From assembly GCF_022376295.1 (NCBI RefSeq), contig NZ_CP060140.1, positions 1,058,356-1,122,355 of the forward strand: DNA of 64,000 nucleotides, written 5' to 3'. The stretch comes from Nodularia sphaerocarpa UHCC 0038 (GTDB lineage: Bacteria; Cyanobacteriota; Cyanobacteriia; Cyanobacteriales; Nostocaceae). Shown here one piece after another: positions 27,201-36,140 of this stretch. The translations under genes were made by a program, and so were the position numbers. Under the pieces are notes generated by a model, which saw only the letters and a program-made list of their open reading frames with translations, had not been told where the DNA came from and did not search any database. Positions within the stretch are counted from its first letter, which is position 1, and each line of letters starts with the position of its first letter.

Positions 27201-28817
27201 TTAAGAAGTTTCACGCAGAGGCGCAGAGGCGCAGAGAGTTTCAAGATGAGGTTTTTTGAGGCATTTTTTGAGAAACTCCTGTGGGATGTCTGGGCTTTGT
27301 CCCCAGTGTAGGTGAATGTAGGAGGCGTGGAGGTTTGAGGGTAAGGTCCATCCTTCTGTTCCCATGTTTTCGTCACAATCGTAGCGATACGTTTGAAATA
27401 AGGGAGTCTGGGGATTTACACTTAAGCTAGAACGATGAAATTCATGTCCGTAAATGTTTGTATCGACTGGGATGAGAAGATTATTTTGCAAGGCGACGGC
27501 ACGACGATATCCTAATGTTAAGCGTCCACCCATGACGGCAGATGTGGGTAATATTCCTACCATTGACCAGGATTTACCTGCAAAATCTATAATTTGCTCA
27601 CATAAGTACATTAATCCCCCACATTCGGCTATTGTGGGCATTCCTGCTAAAATTGCCGTTTTTACTGTTTGCAGGGCGCTGGTGTTGGCTGCAAGTGCCG
27701 ATGCGTAGACTTCTGGGAAGCCACCACCGAAGTACATTCCTTGCACATCTTGCGGTAGTTCAGCATCTTCTAAGGGACTCCAGAATACTAATTCTGCACC
27801 TAAGTTTTGCAGTAAGTCGAGATTATCTTGATAGTAAAAATTAAAGGCGCGATCGCGTGCAATGGCAATCTTTATTGGGGAGTCCGTTAACCTCTCCCCC
27901 AGCCCCTCTCCTACAAGGAGAGCGCAGATATTTTCCCCCATTCCCTTGTAGGGAAGGGGGGTTAGGGGGGTTAGGTCTGCTTTATCCGAGAAGTATTGGG
28001 AGTGGGTTAACCTCTCCCCCAGCCCCTCTCCTGCAAGGAGAGGGGAGATAGTTTCCCCCATTCCCTTGTAGGGAAGGGGGGCTAGGGGGGTTAGGTCTGC
28101 TTTATCCGAGTGAGGAGATTTTAAGAGGGGTAATAATTTTTGCCAGTCAAAGCAAGTATCTCCTAAATCAGCCAGACGTTCAATTACAGTATCTAATTCG
28201 GGCAGTTCGGAGGTGGGGACTAAACCCAGATGGCGATCAGGTATGGTAATATTATCTTGGCGACGTAATACGCCGAGTATGGGTAATTGTAATGCTGCGA
28301 GGGCATCTTTGAGGAGAGATAAATGGCGATCGCTTCCCACCCGATTTAATACAACCCCAGCAATTTTAATTCTAGAATCATAGGTACAATATCCGTGAGC
28401 GATCGCCGCCACAGAACCAGACAAACGACTGCAATCAATTACCAAAACCACAGGTAAATCTAACAGTCTTGCAACGTGAGCCGTACTCGCAAAATCAGTC
28501 TTAATTACAGATTCTTCATGATTTTCAACATTCTTCACGCCATCAAATAGACCCATCACCCCTTCAACCAGGGAATATTCACACTCTGGGCTATGGTCAG
28601 CAAAACATTTTTGAACGTAAGCTTCAGAAGTCAATACCGCATCTAAATTGCGACAAGCACGACCAGTTACATAGCCGTGAAACATCGGGTCAATGTAGTC
28701 GGGACCAACCTTAAAAGATTGTACCGCTAAACCGCGACGACATAAAGAAGCTAAAAGAGTGAGCGTAACCGTTGTCTTACCCACCCCACTCCGTTCTCCC
28801 GCAATAACTAAAGCCAT
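27201..28817 (-). CDS. cbiA: Cobyrinate a,c-diamide synthase with an in-frame repeat insertion
   Basis: CbiA amidates the a and c side chains of cobyrinate with ATP and glutamine. The N-terminal synthetase domain starts with the P-loop GERSGVGKTTVT; the C-terminal glutaminase domain carries the Cys nucleophile in IAECGGLMYLCEQ near residue 396 and a late His in the GHEFH segment. The length of 538 aa exceeds the usual ~460 because residues about 236-311 are two copies of a repeat-derived peptide (DKADLTPL.PLPYKGMGE...GEGLGERLT) placed between the two domains. The final residues (LCASAPLRETS) also come from a repeat (27213-27238). The start is ATG 28817. The insertion keeps the frame, so the enzyme may still work. 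Confidence 0.93.
   Translation of the reverse strand: MALVIAGERSGVGKTTVTLTLLASLCRRGLAVQSFKVGPDYIDPMFHGYVTGRACRNLDAVLTSEAYVQKCFADHSPECEYSLVEGVMGLFDGVKNVENHEESVIKTDFASTAHVARLLDLPVVLVIDCSRLSGSVAAIAHGYCTYDSRIKIAGVVLNRVGSDRHLSLLKDALAALQLPILGVLRRQDNITIPDRHLGLVPTSELPELDTVIERLADLGDTCFDWQKLLPLLKSPHSDKADLTPLAPLPYKGMGETISPLLAGEGLGERLTHSQYFSDKADLTPLTPLPYKGMGENICALLVGEGLGERLTDSPIKIAIARDRAFNFYYQDNLDLLQNLGAELVFWSPLEDAELPQDVQGMYFGGGFPEVYASALAANTSALQTVKTAILAGMPTIAECGGLMYLCEQIIDFAGKSWSMVGILPTSAVMGGRLTLGYRRAVALQNNLLIPVDTNIYGHEFHRSSLSVNPQTPLFQTYRYDCDENMGTEGWTLPSNLHASYIHLHWGQSPDIPQEFLKKCLKKPHLETLCASAPLRETS
27213..27238. repeat. CGCAGAGG tandem repeat forming the cbiA 3' end
   Basis: ACGCAGAGGCGCAGAGGCGC with a following AGAGAG is a dispersed short tandem repeat. 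On the minus strand it encodes the last residues of CbiA. A related copy lies inside the DUF429 gene at about 54545-54571. Confidence 0.8.
27886..28110. repeat. Two 105-bp copies of a palindromic repeat inside cbiA
   Basis: Copy 1 (27886-27990) and copy 2 (28006-28110) each run from GTTAACCTCTCCCCCAGCCC to GGTCTGCTTTATCCGAG and are nearly identical. They are separated by 15 bp, giving a 120-bp (40-codon) period. Each contains CTCTCCT...AAGGAGAG and CCCTTGTAGGGAAGGGG palindromes. Both copies are open in the cbiA frame. Confidence 0.95.
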
Positions 28818-29144
28818 AAGTTGGGGGTAATTAATAACAGGGCAACACTGCTAATTATCTCACCCCCCAGACACTAATTAAAAGTTTGTAGTGAGGACTT
28901 CAGTCCTCTCCATTACAGAAGAATGAAAAAACGTTAGCGTAGCGTGCGCGCAGCGCATACCGCCAAGTACGCCAAGGACGCAAAGTGAAGAAAGAAATGG
29001 TAAAAATATCAATACCGTTGTAAAAAACCTATTAAATCCTCTTCCCTTGGCGTTCTTTGCGTCTTGGCGGTTCGTTAAAAAAAATTGAGTTTGGTATAAA
29101 GTTTAAGACTTAATTTAACCGATTGAGCCATACCTGCTAATAGA
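28818..29144. other. Noncoding stretch with CGCCAAG-type inverted repeat
   Basis: No gene is seen. ACCGCCAAGTACGCC...GACGCAAAG (about 28959-28984) is matched in inverted orientation by CTTTGCGTCTTGGCGGTT (about 29059-29076). The two could form an imperfect hairpin. Confidence 0.6.
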
Positions 29145-29170
29145 CAAAAAGGGATGGCTTGAGCATCCCT
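29145..29170 (-). terminator. Terminator of the fbp-tal-zwf-opcA operon
   Basis: On the minus strand AGGGATG (29170-29164) pairs with CATCCCT (29156-29150) around a 7-base loop and is followed by TTTTTG. It lies 26 bases after the opcA stop. Confidence 0.8.
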
Positions 29171-29195
29171 CCCAGAAAAATTATTCAGACAGAGG

Positions 29196-30557
29196 TCAAT
29201 TACCCAAATTGAGAGTCTTCGCAATAACTGCCAAACTTTCCTCAAAAAGAGATTCCCGACCCCAACGTAAAACCTGCTGACTCAACAAAGCCTCAGCCTT
29301 TTGTTCCGAAAGTGAACCCACCTGTTGAAACAAACCAGCAGCTTGTGCGCCACCGTGAGTTTCCATTCGCATACAACCCCCAGTTTCCGAACAAATTACC
29401 GTACCACAATCTGCTTCCAAATTTGTCGAACTCAGGCGCAAAGCAATTACATCACCCAGAACTTCACCGACATCAGCCACAGGAACGCCGGCTAACTCAG
29501 CTTCAACTTGTCGCTGGTCTTGAGAAACAAAGCGAATTTGAGTAATTTCATAATCACCCGTTTCCTTTTTATAAGAAACAGGCGACCATTGTAACCGACT
29601 CGCCAGCCAACCCAAAAACAGCAAAGCTTGGGCGGGGTTGCCTTTTTCATAGTCAATCGTCACCCGGTCAATTTCCTTGAGTGCGGCGCGACGATGAGGT
29701 GAGTCATAAGCTTGAGCTGTCAATTCTTGCCATGCTGACAACCGTCGCCAGTTCAAATCAGCCAAAGGAACACCAGTTTTTACCAATTCTTGCAGACTGA
29801 GTACATCAGTTTCTGGCTCATTAAAGTCACAAGAATCAACAATCACATTATTGCAGATTCCCGCCAAGCGCTTGAATAGATTGTTATTGGGGTCTGGTGT
29901 CGCCTTCCACCAGAGAAACTTGGGCAAACCACCAATTAATAAAGCCGGAATCATACCTCCCACCCGTTCCAAAGCAGCAGCAGTTCCACTCAAAGTAATG
30001 TATTCACAACATATCAGTGTACTGGACGACTGCTTTTGAATTGGGCAGTAGGCAGAAACTTGAGCTTTTACCCCTTCATCTTCCCCAGCAATAGGGAACA
30101 AAGCAATAATCCGGCAGGGATTACGCAGGGCTATTTCATCAGCAATTGTCGGACTAGCGGGACTGAAGTTATAAGAAGCCCCGTCTCCTATAGAACCGGT
30201 TCCCTGACGTTTGGCGAATTCTTCCCGCAATACAGCCAGCGTTTCCGGTGAAGCTGTACCAGTCTCCGGTAGCCCATATTTAACTTGTACTTGACGTAAC
30301 GCCGCCGCCATTTGTGGACCGACGATACCATCAATCGGACCTTCATAAAACCCCAAAGCTGCTAACAGATATTGAGTTTCTTCTGGTTCGTAAACCACCA
30401 AAGTAAAAGTTGTCGCCCTAGTAGCAGCAGGAAGCCCACCGTCATCACCGGTAATACCGTAACTTTGCCAAATTTGATTCAGTTCCGTTTCTATTTCGGT
30501 CAGCGAAATATCCTTTGGAGCTTGAAGTGAAAAAATTGTAGGTGCTTGGGAAATCAT
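29196..30557 (-). CDS. opcA: Glucose-6-phosphate dehydrogenase assembly/activator protein OpcA
   Basis: OpcA is the allosteric activator of cyanobacterial G6PDH and a redox partner in thioredoxin control. Its position as last gene after fbp, tal and zwf is the known Nostoc order. The N-terminal third has the OpcA strand EIETELNQIWQSYG and a PG_binding-like helical segment (LLAALGFYEGPIDGIVGPQMAAALRQVQ, about 65-110). The rest is the conserved OpcA domain (GGLPKFLWWKATPDPNN near 230, VDSCDFNEPETD near 255). The start is ATG 30557. It is 114 bases downstream of zwf, with heptamer repeats in between. Confidence 0.95.
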   Translation of the reverse strand: MISQAPTIFSLQAPKDISLTEIETELNQIWQSYGITGDDGGLPAATRATTFTLVVYEPEETQYLLAALGFYEGPIDGIVGPQMAAALRQVQVKYGLPETGTASPETLAVLREEFAKRQGTGSIGDGASYNFSPASPTIADEIALRNPCRIIALFPIAGEDEGVKAQVSAYCPIQKQSSSTLICCEYITLSGTAAALERVGGMIPALLIGGLPKFLWWKATPDPNNNLFKRLAGICNNVIVDSCDFNEPETDVLSLQELVKTGVPLADLNWRRLSAWQELTAQAYDSPHRRAALKEIDRVTIDYEKGNPAQALLFLGWLASRLQWSPVSYKKETGDYEITQIRFVSQDQRQVEAELAGVPVADVGEVLGDVIALRLSSTNLEADCGTVICSETGGCMRMETHGGAQAAGLFQQVGSLSEQKAEALLSQQVLRWGRESLFEESLAVIAKTLNLGN

Positions 30558-30563
30558 AGTAGT

Positions 30564-30630
30564 TTAGTCATTGGTCATTGGTCATTGGTCATCGGTCATT
30601 GGTCATTGGTCATAGGTCATCGGTCATTTA
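30564..30630. repeat. TTGGTCA heptamer tandem repeat between opcA and zwf
   Basis: About nine tandem TTGGTCA-type units (some ATCGGTC or ATAGGTC variants) fill the space between the two genes. These heptamers are a recognised class of short tandem repeat in heterocystous cyanobacteria. Confidence 0.9.
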
Positions 30631-30671
30631 TTTTTACTAATGACTAATGACAAATAACTAATGACTCATTT

Positions 30672-32201
30672 CTACAGTCTGCGCCAGTTACGACCGTCTT
30701 GGTTAATTAACAATTCCGCTTCTGCGGGTTCCCAAGTACCGGCTTCATACCGAGGAATGGTAGCTGGGTCTGTGGGTGTATCCCAAACAGAAAGCGCCGG
30801 AGTTACTATTTGCCAAGCTGCTTCAACTTCATCCGCCCGTGTAAACAAAGTTTGGTCGCCCATCATACAATCAAGAAATAGGCGGTCATAGGCATCAGAA
30901 GTTGCTTGAATACCAAAGGAACCATAACTAAAGTCCATATCCACAGAACGAGTGCGGAATTCTGCCCCTGGCATTTTCACATCAAAACGCAAAGAAATTC
31001 CTTCATTCGGCTGAATCCGCATTGCTAAAATGTTGGCATTTCGCTGTTGAGAAGCAGATTGAAACATCCGAGAAGGAACATCGCGGAAGTGAATGGAAAT
31101 TTCACTGACTTTTTTCGGCATCCGCTTACCTGTCCGTAGGTAAAAAGGAACACCCTGCCAGCGCCAGTTGTCAACCATAAACTTCATGGCCACATAAGTT
31201 GGTGTCCCGGAATTGGGGTCAACTCCTGGTTCATCGTGATAGCCTGGAACTTGCTTACCCTTCATCCAGCCGCCACTATATTGACCACGCACTGCTGAAC
31301 GTGACAGATTGGGAACATCAGCTAAACGGGTAGCTTGCAGTACCTTAACTTTCTCTGTACGAATGCTATCGGCATCCATTGAGTTAGGTGCTTCCATTGC
31401 CGTCAAACAGTAAAGTTGCATGAGGTGATTTTGCAACATATCCCTGAGTGCGCCGGCTTGTTCATAGTAACCAGCCCGGTCTTCTACCCCTACGGTTTCA
31501 GCTACTGTAATTTGTACGTGGTCAACAAATTGACGATTCCACAACGGTTCAAATATGGCATTGGCGAAGCGGAATACGAGCAAATTCTGAACTGTTTCTT
31601 TACCTAAGTAGTGGTCAATCCGATAGACTTGATTTTCTTTGCAATATTTTTGCACCACTTGGTTAAGACTTTGAGCTGATGCTAAGTCCCGACCAAAGGG
31701 TTTTTCAATTACCAGACGATGCTTGTAGGGGTCGTCTAGCATTCCGCCTCCCCCTAGTTGCCGAATGGCTTCAGGAAAGAAGTTAGGGGCGACGGAGAGG
31801 TAGAACATCCGGTTTCCCCGTGTGTTCCGTTTTTCGTCTAATTCGCTTAATAGGGTTTTGAGCTTTTGGTAGCTTTCTGGTTTGTCTATGTCTCCAGGAC
31901 AGTAGAATAAGCCTTTAGAGAAGTCTTGCCAAAGTTCTCCTAATGGGACACTAGCATGAGCTTCTTCCATGCCCTTTTGCATTTGTTCCCGAAAATAGTC
32001 GTGAGTCCATTCTCGACGTGCCACGCCGACAATAGTGGTCTCTGGTGGGATGCGTCCTTCTCGCCGCAATTTGTAAAGTGCTGGCACTAATTTACGCCAG
32101 GTGAGGTCGCCAGAAGCGCCAAAGATGACTATAATTTGGGGTTCGGGCATCCCTTGCTGTTGCAGACCAACGCGCAAGGGATTTTCTAGCAAACTAACCA
32201 T
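30672..32201 (-). CDS. zwf: Glucose-6-phosphate 1-dehydrogenase
   Basis: It oxidises glucose 6-phosphate with NADP, the entry step of the oxidative pentose phosphate pathway that drives dark respiration and heterocyst nitrogen fixation. The nucleotide-binding IVIFGASGDLTWRKL is near residue 25. The active-site motif RIDHYLGKE follows KYCKENQVY near 200, and EKPFGRDL binds substrate. Several cysteines (e.g. in YCPGDID, KYCKEN and LDCMMGD) are available for the redox control described for the Anabaena enzyme. The length of 509 aa is normal and the start is ATG 32201. It is in operon with tal (100-base gap) and opcA. Confidence 0.97.
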   Translation of the reverse strand: MVSLLENPLRVGLQQQGMPEPQIIVIFGASGDLTWRKLVPALYKLRREGRIPPETTIVGVARREWTHDYFREQMQKGMEEAHASVPLGELWQDFSKGLFYCPGDIDKPESYQKLKTLLSELDEKRNTRGNRMFYLSVAPNFFPEAIRQLGGGGMLDDPYKHRLVIEKPFGRDLASAQSLNQVVQKYCKENQVYRIDHYLGKETVQNLLVFRFANAIFEPLWNRQFVDHVQITVAETVGVEDRAGYYEQAGALRDMLQNHLMQLYCLTAMEAPNSMDADSIRTEKVKVLQATRLADVPNLSRSAVRGQYSGGWMKGKQVPGYHDEPGVDPNSGTPTYVAMKFMVDNWRWQGVPFYLRTGKRMPKKVSEISIHFRDVPSRMFQSASQQRNANILAMRIQPNEGISLRFDVKMPGAEFRTRSVDMDFSYGSFGIQATSDAYDRLFLDCMMGDQTLFTRADEVEAAWQIVTPALSVWDTPTDPATIPRYEAGTWEPAEAELLINQDGRNWRRL

Positions 32202-32301
32202 AGAAGTTTTCAGTGGGGTGTGGTGTGTTAATTAGACGCTGGGGAATTGCGTCTATAAAAGAGTTGTGTGTTTCGGCAGGCTCAGGATAAACGTTTAAGG
32301 T

Positions 32302-33447
32302 CTACACTGGCGACAATAACTTGACTTTGTTTTCTAAAGAGTTCATCAAGGACTCGTAAGGTTTAACGAATTTGTCAATACCTTCCACTAATAGTTCCTC
32401 CATGACGACATTTAGATCAATGTTAATGTCTGGATCTTTGAGGCTTTCCATGAGTTGGTAAGCTTCTTCAACGCCTGTTTCTAAGCGATTAGCGACATCG
32501 CAATGGTCAGCACAAGCGGCTATTGTCGCCGGGGGTAAGGTGTTAACGGTGTCGGGGCCAATTAACTCTTCAACATACATGACATCTTTGTATTTTGGGT
32601 CTTTGGTGCTGGTGCTAGCCCAAAGTAACCGTTGTACTTTAGCTCCTTTTGCTGCTAAGGATTGCCATCTGTCGCTTTGAATAATTTTTTTGTATTCCTG
32701 GTAGGCAATTTTAGCGTTGGCGATCGCCACTTTCCCCCTCACAGCTTGCAATTTTGCCTCATGGGAGATATCATCAATACCACGCTTCAATTTGTCATCA
32801 ATTTTGCCATCAACGTTACTATCAATGCGACTGAGAAAAAAGCTAGCCACGGCAGCAATTTTGCTGATATCTTGACCCTGTGCTAACCGTTTTTCTAAGC
32901 CACACATATAAGCCTGGGCTGTGTTGATGTAGCTATCGACTGAAAATAACAGCGTGGTATTAATATTAATACCTTCTGCGATCGCCTGTTCCACTGCCGG
33001 TAAACCAGCTACTGTACCAGGAATTTTTACCATCAAATTTTCCCGCCCAATTTCTTGGAAATATCGCCGGGCTTCAGCTATTGATGCTTCCGTATCATGG
33101 GCGATGGTTGGTGGTACTTCTATACTAACGTAACCATCCAGTCTATTTGAGGCTTCATATACAGGGCGCAGAATATCGCAAGCGTTGCGAATATCTGTAA
33201 AAACGAGGGATTCGTAAATTTTGTATGTGGGTAATCCAGCGCGAATACCAGCTTCGATATCGGCATCATAGATCGCATTATTCGATATGGCCTTTTCAAA
33301 GATGGCTGGATTAGAAGTAATCCCAGAGATACCCTGATGTTCTACCAAGTCCTTAAGTTCACCTGATTGAATAACTTCACGGTTTAAGTTATCCATCCAA
33401 ATACTTTGACCATGTTGTTTAATTTCTAGTAAATGGTTGGTAGCCAT
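32302..33447 (-). CDS. tal: Transaldolase
   Basis: It transfers a dihydroxyacetone unit between sugar phosphates in the non-oxidative pentose phosphate pathway. At 381 aa it belongs to the longer bacterial transaldolase type: SIWMDNLNREVI and GISGITSNPAIFEKAI near the N-terminus, the Schiff-base lysine in ENLMVKIPGT near residue 140, NINTTLLFSVDSY near 162, and LLWASTSTKDP near 275. The start is ATG 33447. It is the second gene of the fbp-tal-zwf-opcA cluster. Confidence 0.96.
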   Translation of the reverse strand: MATNHLLEIKQHGQSIWMDNLNREVIQSGELKDLVEHQGISGITSNPAIFEKAISNNAIYDADIEAGIRAGLPTYKIYESLVFTDIRNACDILRPVYEASNRLDGYVSIEVPPTIAHDTEASIAEARRYFQEIGRENLMVKIPGTVAGLPAVEQAIAEGININTTLLFSVDSYINTAQAYMCGLEKRLAQGQDISKIAAVASFFLSRIDSNVDGKIDDKLKRGIDDISHEAKLQAVRGKVAIANAKIAYQEYKKIIQSDRWQSLAAKGAKVQRLLWASTSTKDPKYKDVMYVEELIGPDTVNTLPPATIAACADHCDVANRLETGVEEAYQLMESLKDPDINIDLNVVMEELLVEGIDKFVKPYESLMNSLENKVKLLSPV

Positions 33448-33757
33448 AGCTCTATTTTAACTCCTGTTAATGATGTTTCTAAGTGAAAAAACGCAAAATA
33501 CATCTGATATTGATGCTTACTTTTGAATTGTGGCGTTACTAATCACTTATGACATCGACCAGCTGAGGTAATTTTTAATTCATCACCAGGGCTATTGTGC
33601 ATCCCCAATCCCAGATACTATCCAAACACACAGCCAAAATTCACTTCTCATTACTGGTAGAGGTTTATCCTCTCCATACAGCACCGTGTAAATAAACAAC
33701 CCCTTACCAGTCAATTTTTTGACTTTTGACTTTTGACTTTTGACTTTCGCCCTGCGG
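33448..33757. repeat. fbp-tal spacer with TTTTGAC tandem repeat
   Basis: The 310-base spacer has no gene. TTTTGAC occurs as four tandem heptamers at about 33714-33747, directly after the fbp stop in the direction of transcription. The remainder may hold a separate tal promoter. Confidence 0.75.
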
Positions 33758-34807
33758 TTAGTGTCCGTTTTGAGTAAAAGACTCCACCTTGGCTACATCT
33801 TCTTTACTACCAATAATCAAAGGTGTGCGTTGATGCAGTTTCTTGGGTACTACATCCAAAATATCTACCAATCCTGTAGTCGCACGACCACCAGCTTGTT
33901 CAATCAACATAGCCAAAGGAGCAGATTCATAAAGCAAGCGCAACTTACCTTCTGGGCTTTGAATTGTACCAGGATAGAGAAAAACGCCGCCTTGAACTAA
34001 AATTCGATGGATATCACTCACCATCGCGCCACTATAACGAGCCGTATAACCTTCAGTTCGGTGGACGTAGCGGATATACTCCCGCATTGATTCTTCCCAC
34101 TGCCAAAAATTCCCTTCGTTCACGCTGTAAACAGAACCGTGGTTAGGAATTTTGATATTTTCTTCCGACAGGATAAATTCCCCTAAACTAGGATCAAGGG
34201 TAAAAGAATGAACGCCATTACCCATAGTATAGACCAGCATGGTGCTAGGGCCATACAGGATATATCCGGCGGCGATTTGCTTGCGTCCGTTGGTTAAAAG
34301 GTCAGTAGCTTTGTGATCTGCATCATCACCTTGTTGTTGACGAATAGCAAAAATCGAACCCAAACTCAGATTAGTATCAGTGTTCGATGAACCATCAATG
34401 GGGTCATAGAGCAAGGTATAGCGACCTACTGGGCAGTTTTCTGGGATGTAGTAGGGTTCTTCCATTTCCTCGGAAGCGAGACGACAGACTAAGCCACTTT
34501 GCTTAAATACCGAGATAAATACGTCATTGGCATAGACATCCATCTTTTTGACGGATTCGCCTTGGACATTCACATCTCCAGAAAATCCCAGCACACCTTC
34601 CATTAAACCAGCGCGACTGAGACGACGAGCCACCAGCTTACCCGCCAAACCGATGCGATTCATCAGCATACTCAAGTCCTGAGCATCTGCGCCAAAACTT
34701 TGCATCTGTTGGAGTACGTGACGCGATAACGTTGTACAATCACGATCTAAGCTTTTATCCGTGGCATCATTCATAGAAAAATCTAGAGATTCTGGTGCTT
34801 GAGTCAT
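33758..34807 (-). CDS. fbp: Fructose-1,6-bisphosphatase class I
   Basis: It hydrolyses fructose 1,6-bisphosphate in the Calvin cycle and gluconeogenesis. Metal-binding and active-site motifs are intact: ASEEMEEPYY near residue 115 and LLYDPIDGSSNTDTNLSLGSIF near 135, then YSGAMVSDIHRIL near 260 and GKLRLLYESAPLAMLIEQAGG near 295. The length of 349 aa is normal. The start is ATG 34807. It is the first gene of the fbp-tal-zwf-opcA cluster, so the main promoter should lie in 34808-34980. Confidence 0.97.
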   Translation of the reverse strand: MTQAPESLDFSMNDATDKSLDRDCTTLSRHVLQQMQSFGADAQDLSMLMNRIGLAGKLVARRLSRAGLMEGVLGFSGDVNVQGESVKKMDVYANDVFISVFKQSGLVCRLASEEMEEPYYIPENCPVGRYTLLYDPIDGSSNTDTNLSLGSIFAIRQQQGDDADHKATDLLTNGRKQIAAGYILYGPSTMLVYTMGNGVHSFTLDPSLGEFILSEENIKIPNHGSVYSVNEGNFWQWEESMREYIRYVHRTEGYTARYSGAMVSDIHRILVQGGVFLYPGTIQSPEGKLRLLYESAPLAMLIEQAGGRATTGLVDILDVVPKKLHQRTPLIIGSKEDVAKVESFTQNGH

Positions 34808-34983
34808 TTTTGTTATTCCCTAGCTTTTTGCTTGTGGGTCAGGTTTATCAATGGCAATTTTTAATTGCTGCCTCTATCTTAGAAAGGTATTTTGATAACT
34901 TAAATATGATTTTAGATAAACTAAAGAATTGAAATATTGGGGCGGCTTTTCCAAGAACCGCAAAGTCGCAACAATTTTTAGCC

Positions 34984-35421
34984 TTATTGGTCATCGGGAA
35001 ATACTGAGAGTGCAGCCATTGCTCTGTTGCAAATGTCTTGTTTGTTGATCATTTGCTGAAGCTCAGATGATTCGTATTGACCTTCATTAATCTCTAAAGA
35101 TGCTTGGTTAATTGCTTGACGGTATGCGCTTTCTAGAGATTCGCGGAGTTCGTAATCATCAAGGTATGTGCCTTTAGATTTGGGACGAGCGTTCAAGTCT
35201 TGAATTTCTAAAATCGCATTTCGGATCGATACATCCCAAGATCGGGTTGTGCGTTTTTCTATTTCCTGCTTGATCAAGTGTAACAGAAGGATGATGCCAT
35301 AACTACGAATTTTATTGAGAATATCCTTTTGGCTCATCTCTTCCATTTCATCAATCATCAATAGCGCACTGGATATGTTGCCTCTTTTTAATAATTCGCG
35401 CAATTCTATAAGTTCTTCCAT
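34984..35421 (-). CDS. DUF29-like protein, 145 aa
   Basis: It is a small helical protein resembling the DUF29 family of cyanobacteria: an N-terminal Glu-rich helix pair, the central LLLHLIKQEIEKRTTRSWDVSIRNAILEI stretch (the family's HLLKW...SW...I pattern), and a C-terminal helix. DUF29 function is unknown. The start is ATG 35421. It lies between fbp and the RNA-binding protein gene, all on the same strand, but gaps of about 180 bases argue for separate transcripts. Confidence 0.75.
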   Translation of the reverse strand: MEELIELRELLKRGNISSALLMIDEMEEMSQKDILNKIRSYGIILLLHLIKQEIEKRTTRSWDVSIRNAILEIQDLNARPKSKGTYLDDYELRESLESAYRQAINQASLEINEGQYESSELQQMINKQDICNRAMAALSVFPDDQ

Positions 35422-35601
35422 CGGGACTTAACCTGCTATGCAAAACCCAGATATTTTAGAATGATAAAAATACCCGACTAGTCTGGAAATTTGGTGAGTG
35501 TTCACAACTAGCCGGGGATATATTTATTATATATAGCAAATTTCCGCAAATTAATCTTGCGTAATTAGAACACAATCTGCTATGATCAGGGGCTTACTTG
35601 A

Positions 35602-35901
35602 TTAAAAATCTTGTTTGTTACTCCAGCTTCCTCGCCGACTATCTTCCCGTCGGTTATCCTCCCTTGGTTTGGCTTTATTGACTTTCAGTTGACGACCCAT
35701 CCATTCTGCACCATCTAACTCGGTAATAGCAGCGTCTTCTTGGGCATCTTCGTTCATTTCCACAAATGCAAAACCACGCATCCGTCCTGTTTCGCGGTCA
35801 GTGGGTAAAACTACTCTTTTGACTTCGCCGTAGTCTGCAAATACAGACTTTAAGTCTTCTTCAGTAGCGCGGTAAGAGAGGTTTCCAACGTAAATAGTCA
35901 T
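35602..35901 (-). CDS. rbp: RRM-type RNA-binding protein, 99 aa
   Basis: A single RNA-recognition motif fills residues 1-80: RNP2 IYVGNL at the N-terminus and RNP1 RGFAFVEM near residue 43, with the aromatic residues kept. The C-terminal tail is Arg/Asp/Ser-rich (REDNRREDSRRGSW). Cyanobacterial Rbp proteins of this type are cold-induced and bind mRNA, sometimes at the thylakoid membrane. Its 5' region (35902-36140) ends at the IS982 element, so part of the original upstream region may be displaced. Confidence 0.93.
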   Translation of the reverse strand: MTIYVGNLSYRATEEDLKSVFADYGEVKRVVLPTDRETGRMRGFAFVEMNEDAQEDAAITELDGAEWMGRQLKVNKAKPREDNRREDSRRGSWSNKQDF

Positions 35902-36140
35902 TATGGGTCACGTAATTTTCAACAAAAAGCGTTTAGTTCAGCTGGGCAAACAGATATAAACAAACTGCACATATTGCATAGTTTGCTCTGACTCACCGAT
36001 GGCGAATGTTGTAGGAAAGCGATGATCATGCTGGCTTTTGCTGCAACTAAATATGCCAATGGGCTGAACTTAGGCATACGCTCACATAATAACTGATTGT
36101 GACATTTTTGAAAGTATGTGATTTTACAATATTTAATAAT
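35902..36140. other. rbp upstream region, interrupted by the IS element
   Basis: No gene is supported. On the minus strand this is the leader and promoter region of rbp; cyanobacterial rbp genes often have long 5' leaders. The IS982 left end begins at 36141. Confidence 0.5.

Noticed and set aside
27857..28051. Plus-strand frame across the cbiA repeats
   Set aside because: It is the reverse reading of the palindromic repeats inside cbiA.
28818..29144. Cobalamin riboswitch upstream of cbiA
   Set aside because: The region is occupied by dispersed repeats and lacks the conserved B12-box.
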